This document shows, in pieces, positions 20,261 through 28,748 of a DNA stretch of 64,000 nucleotides (position 1 is the first letter of the stretch; each line of letters begins with the position of its first letter). The DNA comes from Streptomyces mangrovisoli (GTDB lineage Bacteria > Actinomycetota > Actinomycetes > Streptomycetales > Streptomycetaceae): positions 62,001 to 126,000 of the forward strand of contig NZ_LAVA02000010.1 of the NCBI RefSeq assembly GCF_000974985.2, in the 5' to 3' direction. A program made the position numbers and the translations under genes. The notes beneath the pieces are model-generated. The model was not told the origin of the DNA. It did not search any database and was given only the letters and a program-made list of their open reading frames with translations.

Positions 20261-20451
20261 CCCGCACGGGGCCCGCCCCGGACGAGGACGGCACAGGGCC
20301 GACCCCGAACGGGGCCTGACGCCCCCTCACCCCGCCCGTACCCCCACCCTCACCCCGCCCGCACGCGCCGAAGCGAGCGGAGGACACCCCTCCGCCGCTC
20401 GGCCCCCGCGCCCCCGTTGATCCCGCGCACCCGGCCCCGTAGCGTCGTGGC

Positions 20452-20898
20452 ATGGGAACGGGAGGAGCCCCCTCTCCGGGGGCGTCGGCGCTCGGGTTCC
20501 GGCCGGGGCCCGTCGGCGCGGCTCTGGCGGCGGCCTTGGCGGCGGTCCTGGCGGCCGCCACCGGCTGCACCGGCACGCACCCCGCGGACGCCACGGCCGG
20601 CGGCCGGACCGCCGCCTCCTCCCCCGCCCCCCGCACCACCTCCCCCGAGGACCTCTGCGCCCGGGTCGTCGCCCACTGGTCGCGCGAGGTGCTGGACAGC
20701 GACACCTACGGCGACTACCAGACGATGGGCCTGTCGAACGGGCAGTACGACATCCTGCGCCGCGTCGTCGACGCCGCCCGCGCCGAGAAGAGACGGGCCG
20801 GGGCCCGCGCCGCCGATCTGCTGATCGACCGCCGCGCGCGCAGCGGCTGCGCCGCCTGGTACCGCACCGGCGGCCCGAGCGACGGGCCGTGGCAGTGA
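20452..20898 (+). CDS. Putative lipoprotein, conserved hypothetical
   Basis: This is a 148-residue exported protein. A long N-region leads into a hydrophobic stretch (about residues 20-38, ALAAALAAVLAAATGCTG) ending in a lipobox-like A-A-T-G-C, so Cys39 would be lipidated. A Thr/Ser/Pro segment follows. The folded part (about 63-148) contains two more cysteines, in EDLCARVVAHW and RSGCAAWYR, which could pair. I recognise no domain. Its stop overlaps the start of the next gene by 4 bp, so the two are coupled and probably work together at the cell surface. Confidence 0.7.
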   Translation: MGTGGAPSPGASALGFRPGPVGAALAAALAAVLAAATGCTGTHPADATAGGRTAASSPAPRTTSPEDLCARVVAHWSREVLDSDTYGDYQTMGLSNGQYDILRRVVDAARAEKRRAGARAADLLIDRRARSGCAAWYRTGGPSDGPWQ

Positions 20899-21542
20899 GC
20901 GGCATCGGCCCGGTCGAGCCGGGCGAGGGCACCCACGCCCGGGACACCCACAGCGACGGCGGGGCCCTGGACCCCCGGGGCGTACGGCCGTCCGACTCCC
21001 CGCCGCGGAAGGAGAGTTGGCCCCGGCGCCACCGTCGCATCGCGCTGGCGGCCGCCACCGCGTGCGCACTCCTCGCGGGCGGCGGCTACCTCTACGCCAC
21101 GCGCCCGCAGAAGCCGGCGCCGGCACCGCCGCCGTTCCCCTCCCAGGTCGTGGATCTGACGTACCTGGGGCAGGTGACGCCCGCCGGCGGCTCGTCCCCG
21201 CGCGCGCCCCGCTTCGCGATGCGGCTGAGCGTGTCGCACGGCCCGCCGGTCACGGTGACGCGGATCGGACAGCCGTCCGCCGGGATCACCATGAGTTCGA
21301 CACCCGCGCCGCCATTTCGCACGAAGGCGGGTTCCGTCCGCAAGATCGTGATCACGATGCATGTGACCGATTGCGGAAAAGTTCCGAAGAACGCCGGACT
21401 CCCTTTCGTGGACGTAACTCTGCGTAATACGCGTGCAATGGAGGAACACAGTTTCATCCCCGGGTCACGCTATGCCCATGACCTCTCCACGGCCCTACAA
21501 GTAGCCTGTAGCAACGAAACCCGTCATCACCAAAACGCTTGA
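20895..21542 (+). CDS. Membrane-anchored hypothetical protein
   Basis: This is a 215-residue protein: a cytoplasmic, charged N-terminus of about 48 residues, one membrane anchor (RIALAAATACALLAGGGYLYA), then about 145 residues outside the cell. The outer part is beta-rich (VVDLTYLGQVTP, VTVTRIGQ, VRKIVITMHVTDC), with two cysteines likely to form a disulfide. No family is recognised. The GTG at 20895 is preferred because it overlaps the previous TGA in the GTGA pattern of translational coupling; GTG at 20889 is possible. Base composition falls noticeably after about 21330 (aattgcggaaaagttcc), lower in GC than its surroundings. Confidence 0.7.
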   Translation: MSGIGPVEPGEGTHARDTHSDGGALDPRGVRPSDSPPRKESWPRRHRRIALAAATACALLAGGGYLYATRPQKPAPAPPPFPSQVVDLTYLGQVTPAGGSSPRAPRFAMRLSVSHGPPVTVTRIGQPSAGITMSSTPAPPFRTKAGSVRKIVITMHVTDCGKVPKNAGLPFVDVTLRNTRAMEEHSFIPGSRYAHDLSTALQVACSNETRHHQNA

Positions 21543-21810
21543 CACACCTGATCGCTCTCGGGCCCGTCCTGCGGGTTCTCAGAATGTGGACTGGGCGAAT
21601 CAGGCTGAATTCCGCTCTTCGACCCGCTGAGTACCGCTCTGCATTACCTCGTGTCATAACAAGAGCGTCACAGCATTCGTCAGACCCTCCTCGCCGTTCC
21701 CTGCACCGGCTTAGAGTCACGGCCAGTCACCGCGAGAACGGAATGCACTTCGGGCCCGCGTGACTCGGCAACTTCCAGGGGGGAGTGCCGTGCCAGGGAA
21801 AGGACTGATC
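21543..21810. other. Upstream region of the liv operon
   Basis: There is no gene. It is the least GC-rich stretch nearby and is expected to carry the liv promoter. TTGACA at 21539-21544 lacks a -10 at normal spacing, and a TAGAGT at 21711-21716 lacks a good -35. A GGGGGGAG at about 21778 precedes GTG 21790, an alternative start for the next gene. Confidence 0.4.
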
Positions 21811-23040
21811 GTGCGTCAACGTTCGCTCATCGCCATCACCGCCGCGCTGGCGGCGGGTGCGCTCACCCTCACCGCCTGCGGCTCGCGCGACAACGGCAAG
21901 AGCTCGGATTCCGGCAGTGGCGGCACCACGGTCACCATCGGCATCGACGCCCCGCTGACCGGCGACCTGTCCGCGCTGGGCCTGGGTATCAAGAACTCCG
22001 TGGACCTCGCCGCCAAGACCGCCAACAAGCAGAACTACGTCAAGGGCGTCACGTTCAAGATCGTGGCCAAGGACGACCAGGCGCAGCCCTCCGCGGGCCA
22101 GCAGAACGCCACCTCCCTGGTCGCCGACAACAGCGTCCTCGGCGTGGTCGGCCCGCTGAACTCCTCCGTCGCCCAGTCGATGCAGAAGGTCTTCGACGAC
22201 GCGAAGCTGGTCGAGGTCTCCCCGGCCAACACCAACCCGGCGCTGACCCAGGGCGACGACTGGCAGAACACGAAGACGCGTCCGTACAAGTCGTACTTCC
22301 GCACCGCGACCACGGACGCCATCCAGGGCCCGTTCGCCGCGCAGTACGTCTACAACGACGCGAAGAAGACCAAGGTCTTCGTCATCGACGACAAGAAGAC
22401 CTACGGCGCCGGCCTCGCCGCGACCTTCACCACGGAGTTCAAGAAGCTCGGTGGCAAGGTCGTCGGCACCCAGCACATCAACCCGGACTCCAAGGACTTC
22501 TCCGCGGTCGCGACCCAGGTGAAGAACTCGGGCGCGGACGTCGTCTACTACGGCGGCGAGTACCCGCAGGCCGGTCCGCTGAGCAAGCAGATCAAGGCCA
22601 CCGGCGCCAAGATCCCGGTCGTCGGCGGCGACGGCATCTTCGACCCGACCTTCATCAAGCTGGCCGGCTCCAACGCCACCGGTGACCTGGCCACCTCGGT
22701 CGGCGCCCCGGTCGAGGACCTGGACTCCGCCAAGACGTTCGTCAAGAACTACAAGGCGGCGGGCTACAAGGACGAGTACGCGGCGTACGGCGGCTACTCC
22801 TACGACTCCGCCTGGGCGATCATCGAGGCCGTCAAGAAGGTCGTCGACGACAACGGCGGCAAGCTGCCGTCCGACGCCCGCGCGAAGGTCACCGCCGCCA
22901 TGCAGAACGTCTCGTTCGACGGCGTGACCGGCAAGGTCTCGTTCGACGAGTACGGTGACGCCACCAACAAGCAGCTCACCGTCTACTCCGTGGAGAACGG
23001 CGCCTGGAAGGCCGTCAAGTCGGGTACGTACACCGGCTGA
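21811..23040 (+). CDS. Branched-chain amino-acid ABC transporter, substrate-binding lipoprotein
   Basis: This is the periplasmic-binding-type receptor (LivJ/LivK-like) that delivers Leu/Ile/Val or related substrates to the permease encoded downstream. It has 409 residues. The signal peptide RQRSLIAITAALAAGALTL ends in a lipobox L-T-A-C, so it is membrane-tethered. The Peripla_BP_6 domain fills the rest, beginning VTIGIDAPLTGDLSALG and including VVGPLNSSVAQSMQKVF and DVVYYGGEYPQAGPL. GTG 21811 is chosen, with AAAGGA 8 bases before it. GTG 21790 would add seven residues and has a stronger GGGGGGAG. First gene of a five-gene operon; the 109-bp gap to livH may allow higher expression of the receptor. 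Confidence 0.93.
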   Translation: MRQRSLIAITAALAAGALTLTACGSRDNGKSSDSGSGGTTVTIGIDAPLTGDLSALGLGIKNSVDLAAKTANKQNYVKGVTFKIVAKDDQAQPSAGQQNATSLVADNSVLGVVGPLNSSVAQSMQKVFDDAKLVEVSPANTNPALTQGDDWQNTKTRPYKSYFRTATTDAIQGPFAAQYVYNDAKKTKVFVIDDKKTYGAGLAATFTTEFKKLGGKVVGTQHINPDSKDFSAVATQVKNSGADVVYYGGEYPQAGPLSKQIKATGAKIPVVGGDGIFDPTFIKLAGSNATGDLATSVGAPVEDLDSAKTFVKNYKAAGYKDEYAAYGGYSYDSAWAIIEAVKKVVDDNGGKLPSDARAKVTAAMQNVSFDGVTGKVSFDEYGDATNKQLTVYSVENGAWKAVKSGTYTG

Positions 23041-23149
23041 CGCCACCGGCACCTCTCCTGATCCGCGCGGGGCGCTGCACCACAGGCGCCCCGCGCGGAC
23101 TCACATCCGGCCACAATCGTCGAACATCCGAAACCTCGGAGGACATGCG

Positions 23150-24082
23150 GTGAACGAACTGCCGCAGCAGCTGGTCAACGGCCTGCTACTTGGATCCATG
23201 TACGGGCTGGTCGCCATCGGCTACACGATGGTCTATGGCATCGTCCAGCTCATCAACTTCGCCCACGGCGAGATCTTCATGACCGGGGCCTTCGGCGCAC
23301 TCACGGTCTACGTCTACATCCTGCCGAACGGCACCTCGATGTGGATCGCGCTGCCGCTGATGCTCATCGGCGCCATGCTGGTCTCCACCACGATCGCCGT
23401 GGGAGCGGAACGGTTCGCCTACCGCCCTCTGCGCAACGCGCCCCGTCTGGCGCCCCTGATCACGGCCATCGGTCTGTCGCTCGCCCTCCAGCAGGCGGTC
23501 TGGGCCTGGTACCCGGACGCCAAGTCCGCCCGCACCTTCCCGCAGATCGACGGCGGACCCTTCCACATCGGCAGCGTCACCATCCAGACCGGTGACATCT
23601 TCCTGCTGATCGCGGCCCCGGTCTCCATGGCCATCCTCGGGTACTTCGTGATGAAGACCCGCACCGGCCGCGGTATGCAGGCCACCGCCCAGGACCCGGA
23701 CACCGCGAAGCTGATGGGCGTCAACACCGACCGCATCATCGTGATCGCGTTCGCCCTCGGTGCCGTCTTCGCCGCCGTCGGAGCGGTCGCCTACGGCCTG
23801 AAGTACGGCCAGATCGACTTCAAGATGGGCTTCCTGCTCGGTCTGAAGGCGTTCACCGCCGCCGTCCTCGGCGGCATCGGCAACATCTACGGCGCCATGA
23901 TCGGTGGCATCGTCCTCGGTGTCGCGGAGACCCTGGCCACCGCGTACATCGCCGACATCCCCGGTATGGACAAGTTCGGCAGCAACGCCTGGGCCGACGT
24001 CTGGGCCTTCGTACTCCTCATCCTCGTGCTGCTGTTTAGGCCCCAGGGTCTGCTCGGCGAGCGCGTCGCGGACAGGGCGTGA
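23150..24082 (+). CDS. livH: Branched-chain amino-acid ABC permease LivH
   Basis: This is one of the two membrane subunits of the Liv importer, 310 residues with about eight membrane helices. The LivH-type start LPQQLVNGLLLGSMYGLVAIGYTMVYGIVQLINFAHGE is split here into its conserved parts: LLLGSMYGLVAIGYTMVYG and INFAHGEIFM. The cytoplasmic coupling loop reads ATAQDPDTAKLMGVNTDR, and GLKAFTAAVLGGIGNIYGA is the EAA-like region that contacts the ATPases. GTG 23150 is used, with GGAGG at 23138-23142, 7 bases upstream. The livM start overlaps or closely follows its stop, so translation is coupled. Confidence 0.95.
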   Translation: MNELPQQLVNGLLLGSMYGLVAIGYTMVYGIVQLINFAHGEIFMTGAFGALTVYVYILPNGTSMWIALPLMLIGAMLVSTTIAVGAERFAYRPLRNAPRLAPLITAIGLSLALQQAVWAWYPDAKSARTFPQIDGGPFHIGSVTIQTGDIFLLIAAPVSMAILGYFVMKTRTGRGMQATAQDPDTAKLMGVNTDRIIVIAFALGAVFAAVGAVAYGLKYGQIDFKMGFLLGLKAFTAAVLGGIGNIYGAMIGGIVLGVAETLATAYIADIPGMDKFGSNAWADVWAFVLLILVLLFRPQGLLGERVADRA

Positions 24083-24087
24083 CAACG

Positions 24088-25914
24088 ATGACCACACAGA
24101 CCACCGCACCCGACGCCGCCGACGTCCCGGCGGCCGCCGCCCCCAAGGGCCTCATCGGTCTCTCCGAGCCGGTCGCCCGCACGCTCGCCACCGCCGGCGG
24201 CGTCGTCTCCATCCTGTCGACGTTCATGTCCTGGACCTGGACCTCGGAGTTCCCCGGTGACCTGACCGTCTACGGCTACCCGGGCGGCCTCCAGATCCTG
24301 GTGCTGATCGGCGGCCTGCTCACCACCCTGTTCTGCCTGGCGTCCTACGGCGTCAAGGGCCTCGGCTGGCTAACCCCGGCCGGCGCGGACGCGGCCATCA
24401 AGTTCGCGGCGCTCGCCACCTTCGCCACCGCCTGGTACACCGTCATCGCGATCAGCGACGAGCTCGGCGGCGTGGTCAACCTGGACCCGGGCGGCTATGT
24501 CGTGGCCGCGGGCAGCCTGGCCGCCCTCGTCGGCGCCCTGGCCCTGCCGTTCCAGCAGCCCGAGCCCGACCCCATCGATCCCGAGGACGGGTCCTGGGAC
24601 CAGTTCAAGCACCGGGCCGGCCACCGCTGGGAGACCGTCAAGGCGGCCTTCTCCGGCGGCTCCGCGCGCCCCGTGCCCAAGCTGCCGGACTACCTCGAGA
24701 TCCTGATCATCGTCGCGGTCCTCGCCATCGGCCTCACGGTCTTCACCTACGGCATCGGCACGCAGTACGACGAGCTGTTCATCGGCTTCCTGATCACCGC
24801 GGGCCTCGGCTTCGCCGCCGTCAACAAGGCCGGCCTGATCTCCCAGGCCTCGCAGATCACCGCGCGGCACAAGAACATCACCACCTGCGGCGCGTTCATC
24901 GCCGCCGCGATGTTCCCGTTCACCCAGACGGACGACCAGTACGCGACCCTCGGCGTCTACATCCTCATCTTCGCCACCGTCGCGCTCGGCCTGAACATCG
25001 TCGTCGGCCTCGCCGGTCTGCTCGACCTCGGTTACGTCGCCTTCCTCGGCGTCGGCGCCTACGCGGCGGCGCTGGTCTCGGGCTCCCCGAGCTCGCCGTT
25101 CCACGTGCACTGGCCGTTCTGGGCGGCCGCCCTGGTCGGCGCGGCGGCCTCGCTCACCTTCGGCGTCCTGATCGGCGCCCCGACCCTGCGGCTGCGCGGC
25201 GACTACCTCGCCATCGTGACGCTCGGCTTCGGTGAGATCTTCCGGATCACCGCCAACAACCTCGACGGCACCTCGGGCCCGGACATCACCAACGGCTCCA
25301 ACGGCATCTCGTCGATCCCGAACCTGAACATCCTCGGCTTCGACTTCGGCGCCCAGCACACCATCCTCGGGTTCACCATCGGCCGGTTCGCCAACTACTT
25401 CTTCCTGATGCTGATCATCACCGCCATCGTGGTGCTGGTCTTCCGGCGGTCGGGCGACTCCCGCATCGGCCGTGCCTGGGTCGCCATCCGGGAGGACGAG
25501 ACGGCCGCGCTCGCCATGGGCATCAACGGCTTCCGGGTCAAGCTCATCGCGTTCGCCGTCGGCGCGTCCCTCGCGGGCCTCGCGGGCACCGTGCAGGCGC
25601 ACGTCACCTACACGGTGACGCCCGAGCAGTACCTCTTCGCCGGCCCGATCCCGCCCAACTCGGCGTTCCTGCTCGCGGCCGTCGTGCTCGGCGGCATGGG
25701 CACGATCAGCGGTCCGCTCATCGGCGCCTCGCTGCTCTTCCTCATCCCGAACAAGCTTCAGTTCCTCGGTGACTACCAGCTCTTCGCCTTCGGCGTGGCA
25801 CTCATCCTGCTGATGCGCTTCCGTCCGGAGGGCATGATCCCCAACCGGCGCCGCCAGCTGGAGTTCCACGAGGACGCCGAGGCTCCCACAGTGCTCAGCA
25901 AGGCAGGGGCCTGA
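24088..25914 (+). CDS. livM: Branched-chain amino-acid ABC permease LivM, N-terminally extended
   Basis: This is the second permease subunit. The LivM core lies in about residues 290-600: LGLNIVVGLAGLLDLGYVAFLG, PTLRLRGDYLAIVTLGFGEIFR, the coupling loop AIREDETAALAMGINGFRVK and VLGGMGTISGPLIGA. At 608 residues it is about 200-250 longer than typical LivM. The extra N-terminus holds about four further membrane segments and a charged loop (PEPDPIDPEDGSWDQF). Its role is unknown. The ATG at 24088 is used. GTG 24079, overlapping the livH stop as GTGA, is equally possible and adds three residues. Five bases separate its stop from livG. Confidence 0.93.
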   Translation: MTTQTTAPDAADVPAAAAPKGLIGLSEPVARTLATAGGVVSILSTFMSWTWTSEFPGDLTVYGYPGGLQILVLIGGLLTTLFCLASYGVKGLGWLTPAGADAAIKFAALATFATAWYTVIAISDELGGVVNLDPGGYVVAAGSLAALVGALALPFQQPEPDPIDPEDGSWDQFKHRAGHRWETVKAAFSGGSARPVPKLPDYLEILIIVAVLAIGLTVFTYGIGTQYDELFIGFLITAGLGFAAVNKAGLISQASQITARHKNITTCGAFIAAAMFPFTQTDDQYATLGVYILIFATVALGLNIVVGLAGLLDLGYVAFLGVGAYAAALVSGSPSSPFHVHWPFWAAALVGAAASLTFGVLIGAPTLRLRGDYLAIVTLGFGEIFRITANNLDGTSGPDITNGSNGISSIPNLNILGFDFGAQHTILGFTIGRFANYFFLMLIITAIVVLVFRRSGDSRIGRAWVAIREDETAALAMGINGFRVKLIAFAVGASLAGLAGTVQAHVTYTVTPEQYLFAGPIPPNSAFLLAAVVLGGMGTISGPLIGASLLFLIPNKLQFLGDYQLFAFGVALILLMRFRPEGMIPNRRRQLEFHEDAEAPTVLSKAGA

Positions 25915-25919
25915 CCACG

Positions 25920-26993
25920 ATGACCACCGACACCACCACCCAGGGCGCCGCCGAGGGCGCCGTCGCCCCCGGCGAGACCGTGCTCGACGCCCGTGGCGTC
26001 ACGATGCGCTTCGGTGGCCTGACCGCCGTACGCAATGTGGACCTGACCGTCAACAGCGGTGAGATCGTCGGTCTGATCGGCCCCAACGGCGCCGGCAAGA
26101 CGACGTTCTTCAACTGCCTGACGGGTCTGTACGTGCCCACCGAGGGCGAGGTCCGCTTCCGCGGCGAGGTGCTGCCGCCGAAGTCCTTCAAGGTCACGGC
26201 CGCGGGCATCGCCCGGACGTTCCAGAACATCCGGCTGTTCGCCAACATGACGGTGCTGGAGAACGTCCTCGTGGGACGTCACACCCGCACCAAGGAGGGC
26301 TTCTGGTCGGCCATCCTGCGCGGCCCCGGCTTCCACCGCGCGGAGAAGGCCTCCCGCGAACGGGCGATGGAACTCCTGGAGTTCGTCGGCCTGGAGGCGA
26401 AGGCCGAGCACCTGGCCCGCAACCTGCCCTACGGCGAGCAGCGCAAGCTGGAGATCGCCCGCGCGCTGGCCAGCGAGCCGGGTCTGCTGCTCCTCGACGA
26501 GCCGACGGCCGGCATGAACCCGCAGGAGACGCGCGCCACCGAGGAACTCGTCTTCGCCATCCGCGACAAGGGCATCGCCGTCCTCGTCATCGAGCACGAC
26601 ATGCGGTTCATCTTCAACCTGTGCGACCGCGTGGCCGTCCTGGTGCAGGGCGAGAAGCTCATCGAGGGCGACAGCGCCACCGTCCAGGGCGACGAGCGCG
26701 TGGTCGCCGCCTACCTCGGCGAGCCCTTCGAGGGCGCACCGGGCGAGGAGGCCCCCGCGGCGGCTCCTGCGGAGGGCTCGCAGGCGGAGGCCGTGACCAC
26801 GGAGGCCGCGGAGGCGTCCGCGGCCGCTGCCGCCGAGGCTCCGGAGGCGGAGCCCGTGGAGCCTTCGGAGCCGGAGGCTCAGGCCTCGGACGCCGAGACC
26901 TCGCAGGCGCAGGCCGACGAGGCTCCGGCCGAGGCGGAGGCCCCGGCCGACACCGTGACGGACGCCGTGCCCGGCAAGGAGAACGACCGATGA
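25920..26993 (+). CDS. livG: Branched-chain amino-acid ABC ATPase LivG with acidic C-terminal tail
   Basis: This is an ATP-binding subunit of the Liv importer. Walker A is GLIGPNGAGKTT, the signature is NLPYGEQRKLEIARAL (the LivG form of LSGGQ), and Walker B/D-loop is LLLLDEPTAGMNPQE; the switch histidine is in VIEHDM. The ABC core ends about residue 262 (VVAAYLGEPFEG), the normal size. A further 95 residues are almost only Ala, Glu, Pro, Ser and Thr and must be disordered; this tail is unusual for LivG. It opens with a short Thr/Gly/Ala leader. The last bases overlap livF (ATGA). Confidence 0.95.
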   Translation: MTTDTTTQGAAEGAVAPGETVLDARGVTMRFGGLTAVRNVDLTVNSGEIVGLIGPNGAGKTTFFNCLTGLYVPTEGEVRFRGEVLPPKSFKVTAAGIARTFQNIRLFANMTVLENVLVGRHTRTKEGFWSAILRGPGFHRAEKASRERAMELLEFVGLEAKAEHLARNLPYGEQRKLEIARALASEPGLLLLDEPTAGMNPQETRATEELVFAIRDKGIAVLVIEHDMRFIFNLCDRVAVLVQGEKLIEGDSATVQGDERVVAAYLGEPFEGAPGEEAPAAAPAEGSQAEAVTTEAAEASAAAAAEAPEAEPVEPSEPEAQASDAETSQAQADEAPAEAEAPADTVTDAVPGKENDR

Positions 26994-27706
26994 CCGCACT
27001 GCTCGAAGTCGAGGACCTGCGCGTCGCCTACGGCAAGATCGAGGCCGTCAAGGGCATCTCGTTCAAGGTCGAGGCCGGCGAGGTCGTCACCCTGATCGGC
27101 ACCAACGGCGCCGGCAAGACGACGACCCTGCGCACCCTCTCCGGCCTGCTCAAGCCGGTCGGCGGCCAGATCAAGTTCGACGGCAAGTCGCTGAAGAAGA
27201 CCCCGGCGCACCAGATCGTGTCGCTGGGGCTCGCCCACTCCCCCGAGGGGCGGCACATCTTCCCGCGCATGACGATCGAGGACAACCTGCGCCTCGGCGC
27301 GTTCCTGCGCAACGACAAGCCGGGCATCGAGAAGGACATCCAGCGCGCCTACGACCTCTTCCCCATCCTGGGTGAGCGGCGCAAGCAGGCCGCGGGCACC
27401 CTCTCGGGCGGTGAGCAGCAGATGCTCGCCATGGGCCGCGCGCTCATGTCCCAGCCCAAGCTGCTGATGCTCGACGAGCCCTCCATGGGTCTGTCGCCGA
27501 TCATGATGCAGAAGATCATGGCGACCATCGCCGAGCTGAAGTCCCAGGGCACGACGATCCTGCTGGTCGAGCAGAACGCCCAGGCGGCGCTCTCGCTCGC
27601 CGACCAGGGGCACGTCATGGAGGTCGGCTCCATCGTGCTGTCGGGCTCCGGCCAGGACCTGCTGCACGACGAGTCGGTGCGCAAGGCCTACCTGGGCGAG
27701 GACTGA
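26990..27706 (+). CDS. livF: Branched-chain amino-acid ABC ATPase LivF
   Basis: This is the second ATP-binding subunit of the importer, 238 residues, the normal LivF length. Walker A is TLIGTNGAGKTTT, the signature is GTLSGGEQQMLAMGRAL, Walker B is LLMLDEPSMGLSP, and the switch histidine position is replaced by Gln in LLVEQNAQAALSLADQG, as usual for LivF. The ATG at 26990 overlaps the livG stop by four bases, so it is translated after livG. It ends the operon; a strong hairpin lies 26 bp downstream. Confidence 0.96.
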   Translation: MTALLEVEDLRVAYGKIEAVKGISFKVEAGEVVTLIGTNGAGKTTTLRTLSGLLKPVGGQIKFDGKSLKKTPAHQIVSLGLAHSPEGRHIFPRMTIEDNLRLGAFLRNDKPGIEKDIQRAYDLFPILGERRKQAAGTLSGGEQQMLAMGRALMSQPKLLMLDEPSMGLSPIMMQKIMATIAELKSQGTTILLVEQNAQAALSLADQGHVMEVGSIVLSGSGQDLLHDESVRKAYLGED

Positions 27707-27731
27707 CACTCCCCGCCCGCAGCACGGCAAC

Positions 27732-27762
27732 GGCCCGCGCCCCTGTTCCGGGGGCGCGGGCC
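27732..27762. terminator. Bidirectional terminator between livF and pdtaR
   Basis: The stem ggcccgcgcccc / ggggcgcgggcc (12 bp) with a 7-base loop lies between two convergent genes. There is no T-tract on either side, as is common in Streptomyces terminators. Confidence 0.75.
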
Positions 27763-27798
27763 TCGTCGTAGGACCGGCGGCTGTTCCTGGCTGCGGTG

Positions 27799-28464
27799 TC
27801 AGCCCTTGTCGCTCTTGGCGGCCGACTTCTTCTCCTCGCTGTCCTGGATCACGGCCTCGGCGACCTGCTGCATCGACATGCGGCGGTCCATCGAGGTCTT
27901 CTGGATCCAGCGGAACGCGGCCGGCTCGGTCAGGCCGTACTCCGTCTGGAGGACCGACTTGGCGCGGTCGACCAGCTTGCGGGTCTCCAGGCGCTGGGTG
28001 AGGTCGGCGACCTCGTTCTCCAGCTCCTTCAGCTCGGTGAACCGGGAGACCGCCATCTCGATGGCGGGCACCACGTCGCTCTTGCTGAACGGCTTGACCA
28101 GATACGCCATCGCGCCCGCGTCCCGGGCCCGCTCGACGAGGTCGCGCTGGGAGAACGCGGTGAGCATGAGCACCGGCGCGATGCGCTCCTCGGCGATCTT
28201 CTCGGCGGCCGAGATGCCGTCGAGCTTGGGCATCTTCACGTCGAGGATCACGAGGTCGGGGCGGTGCTCGCGGGCCAGTTCGATCGCCTGCTCGCCGTCG
28301 CCGGCCTCGCCGACGACCGAGTACCCCTCCTCCTCGAGCATCTCTTTGAGGTCGAGCCGGATCAGCGCCTCGTCCTCGGCGATGACGACACGGGTCGTCA
28401 GCGGAGGCACGTGCGACTTGTCGTCGTCGGGCACGTCTACGGGCTGGGGCGACTCGGGGGTCAC
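27799..28464 (-). CDS. pdtaR: ANTAR-domain response regulator PdtaR
   Basis: This is a 221-residue cytoplasmic response regulator. The receiver domain (about 22-140) contains the acidic pair in IAEDEALIRLD, the phospho-acceptor Asp in LVILDVKMPKLDG, and the switch Thr/Lys in LMLTAFS and YLVKPFS. The ANTAR RNA-binding domain (about 155-210) is RLETRKLVDRAKSVLQTEYG then AFRWIQKTSMDRRMSMQQVAEAVI. In this family phosphorylation exposes ANTAR, which binds hairpins in mRNA leaders and prevents termination. The cognate kinase PdtaS is not in the window. GTG 28464 follows CGGAGAGCTCCT. The C-terminus is Lys/Ser-rich. Confidence 0.95.
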   Translation of the reverse strand: MTPESPQPVDVPDDDKSHVPPLTTRVVIAEDEALIRLDLKEMLEEEGYSVVGEAGDGEQAIELAREHRPDLVILDVKMPKLDGISAAEKIAEERIAPVLMLTAFSQRDLVERARDAGAMAYLVKPFSKSDVVPAIEMAVSRFTELKELENEVADLTQRLETRKLVDRAKSVLQTEYGLTEPAAFRWIQKTSMDRRMSMQQVAEAVIQDSEEKKSAAKSDKG

Positions 28465-28564
28465 AGGAGCTCTCCGTTCGGGGCAGGGGTGCTGCTCCCA
28501 AGAGCCTACCTAGCTACGGTATGGTGGACGCGCGGAGGGTCAGGGGAAACCTTGGATTCTGCGA

Positions 28565-28639
28565 GCCCCGGTAGCCCAATTGGCAGCAGGCAACGGATTC
28601 AAAACCCGTACAGTGTCGGTTCGAGTCCGACCCGGGGCA
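28565..28639 (+). tRNA. tRNA with anticodon CAA (tRNA-Leu by anticodon; short variable loop)
   Basis: A full cloverleaf can be drawn. The acceptor is GCCCCGG/CCGGGGC with discriminator A at 28639. The D arm is 28574-28591. The anticodon stem 28593-28597/28605-28609 encloses loop TTCAAAA, with anticodon CAA at 28600-28602. The variable region is only five bases (ACAGT), and the T arm is GTCGG-TTCGAGT-CCGAC. CCA is not encoded. Anticodon CAA reads the Leu codon UUG, but bacterial tRNA-Leu normally has a long type II variable arm, and this molecule is a 75-base type I tRNA. One A-C mismatch closes the anticodon stem. Leucine identity is therefore by anticodon and discriminator only. Confidence 0.9.
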
Positions 28640-28705
28640 CTTTTCCTTCGTTTCCAAGGTCGGCATATGCGCCGGTGGAATCGGATGGAATTCCGAATGA
28701 CGCAA

Positions 28706-28733
28706 GGGCCCCTCGCCAGGGGCCCCTTTTTTA
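28706..28733 (+). terminator. Rho-independent terminator after the tRNA
   Basis: The stem gggcccct / aggggccc with loop cgcc is followed by cctttttta. This is a classical intrinsic terminator in plus orientation, 66 bp after the tRNA. The minus strand of the hairpin lacks a T-run, so it does not serve pyk. Confidence 0.9.
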
Positions 28734-28748
28734 CGTCCCCTCAGTTCG

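Noticed and set aside
21539..21544. TTGACA as the -35 box of the liv operon
   Set aside because: No -10 hexamer lies at 16-19 bp, and the element overlaps the stop of the previous gene.
28600..28602. Reading the tRNA anticodon as TCA (selenocysteine/UGA-type) by shifting the loop
   Set aside because: A seven-base loop with T32-T33 before the anticodon gives CAA at 28600-28602. Shifting by one breaks the stem and the invariant T33.
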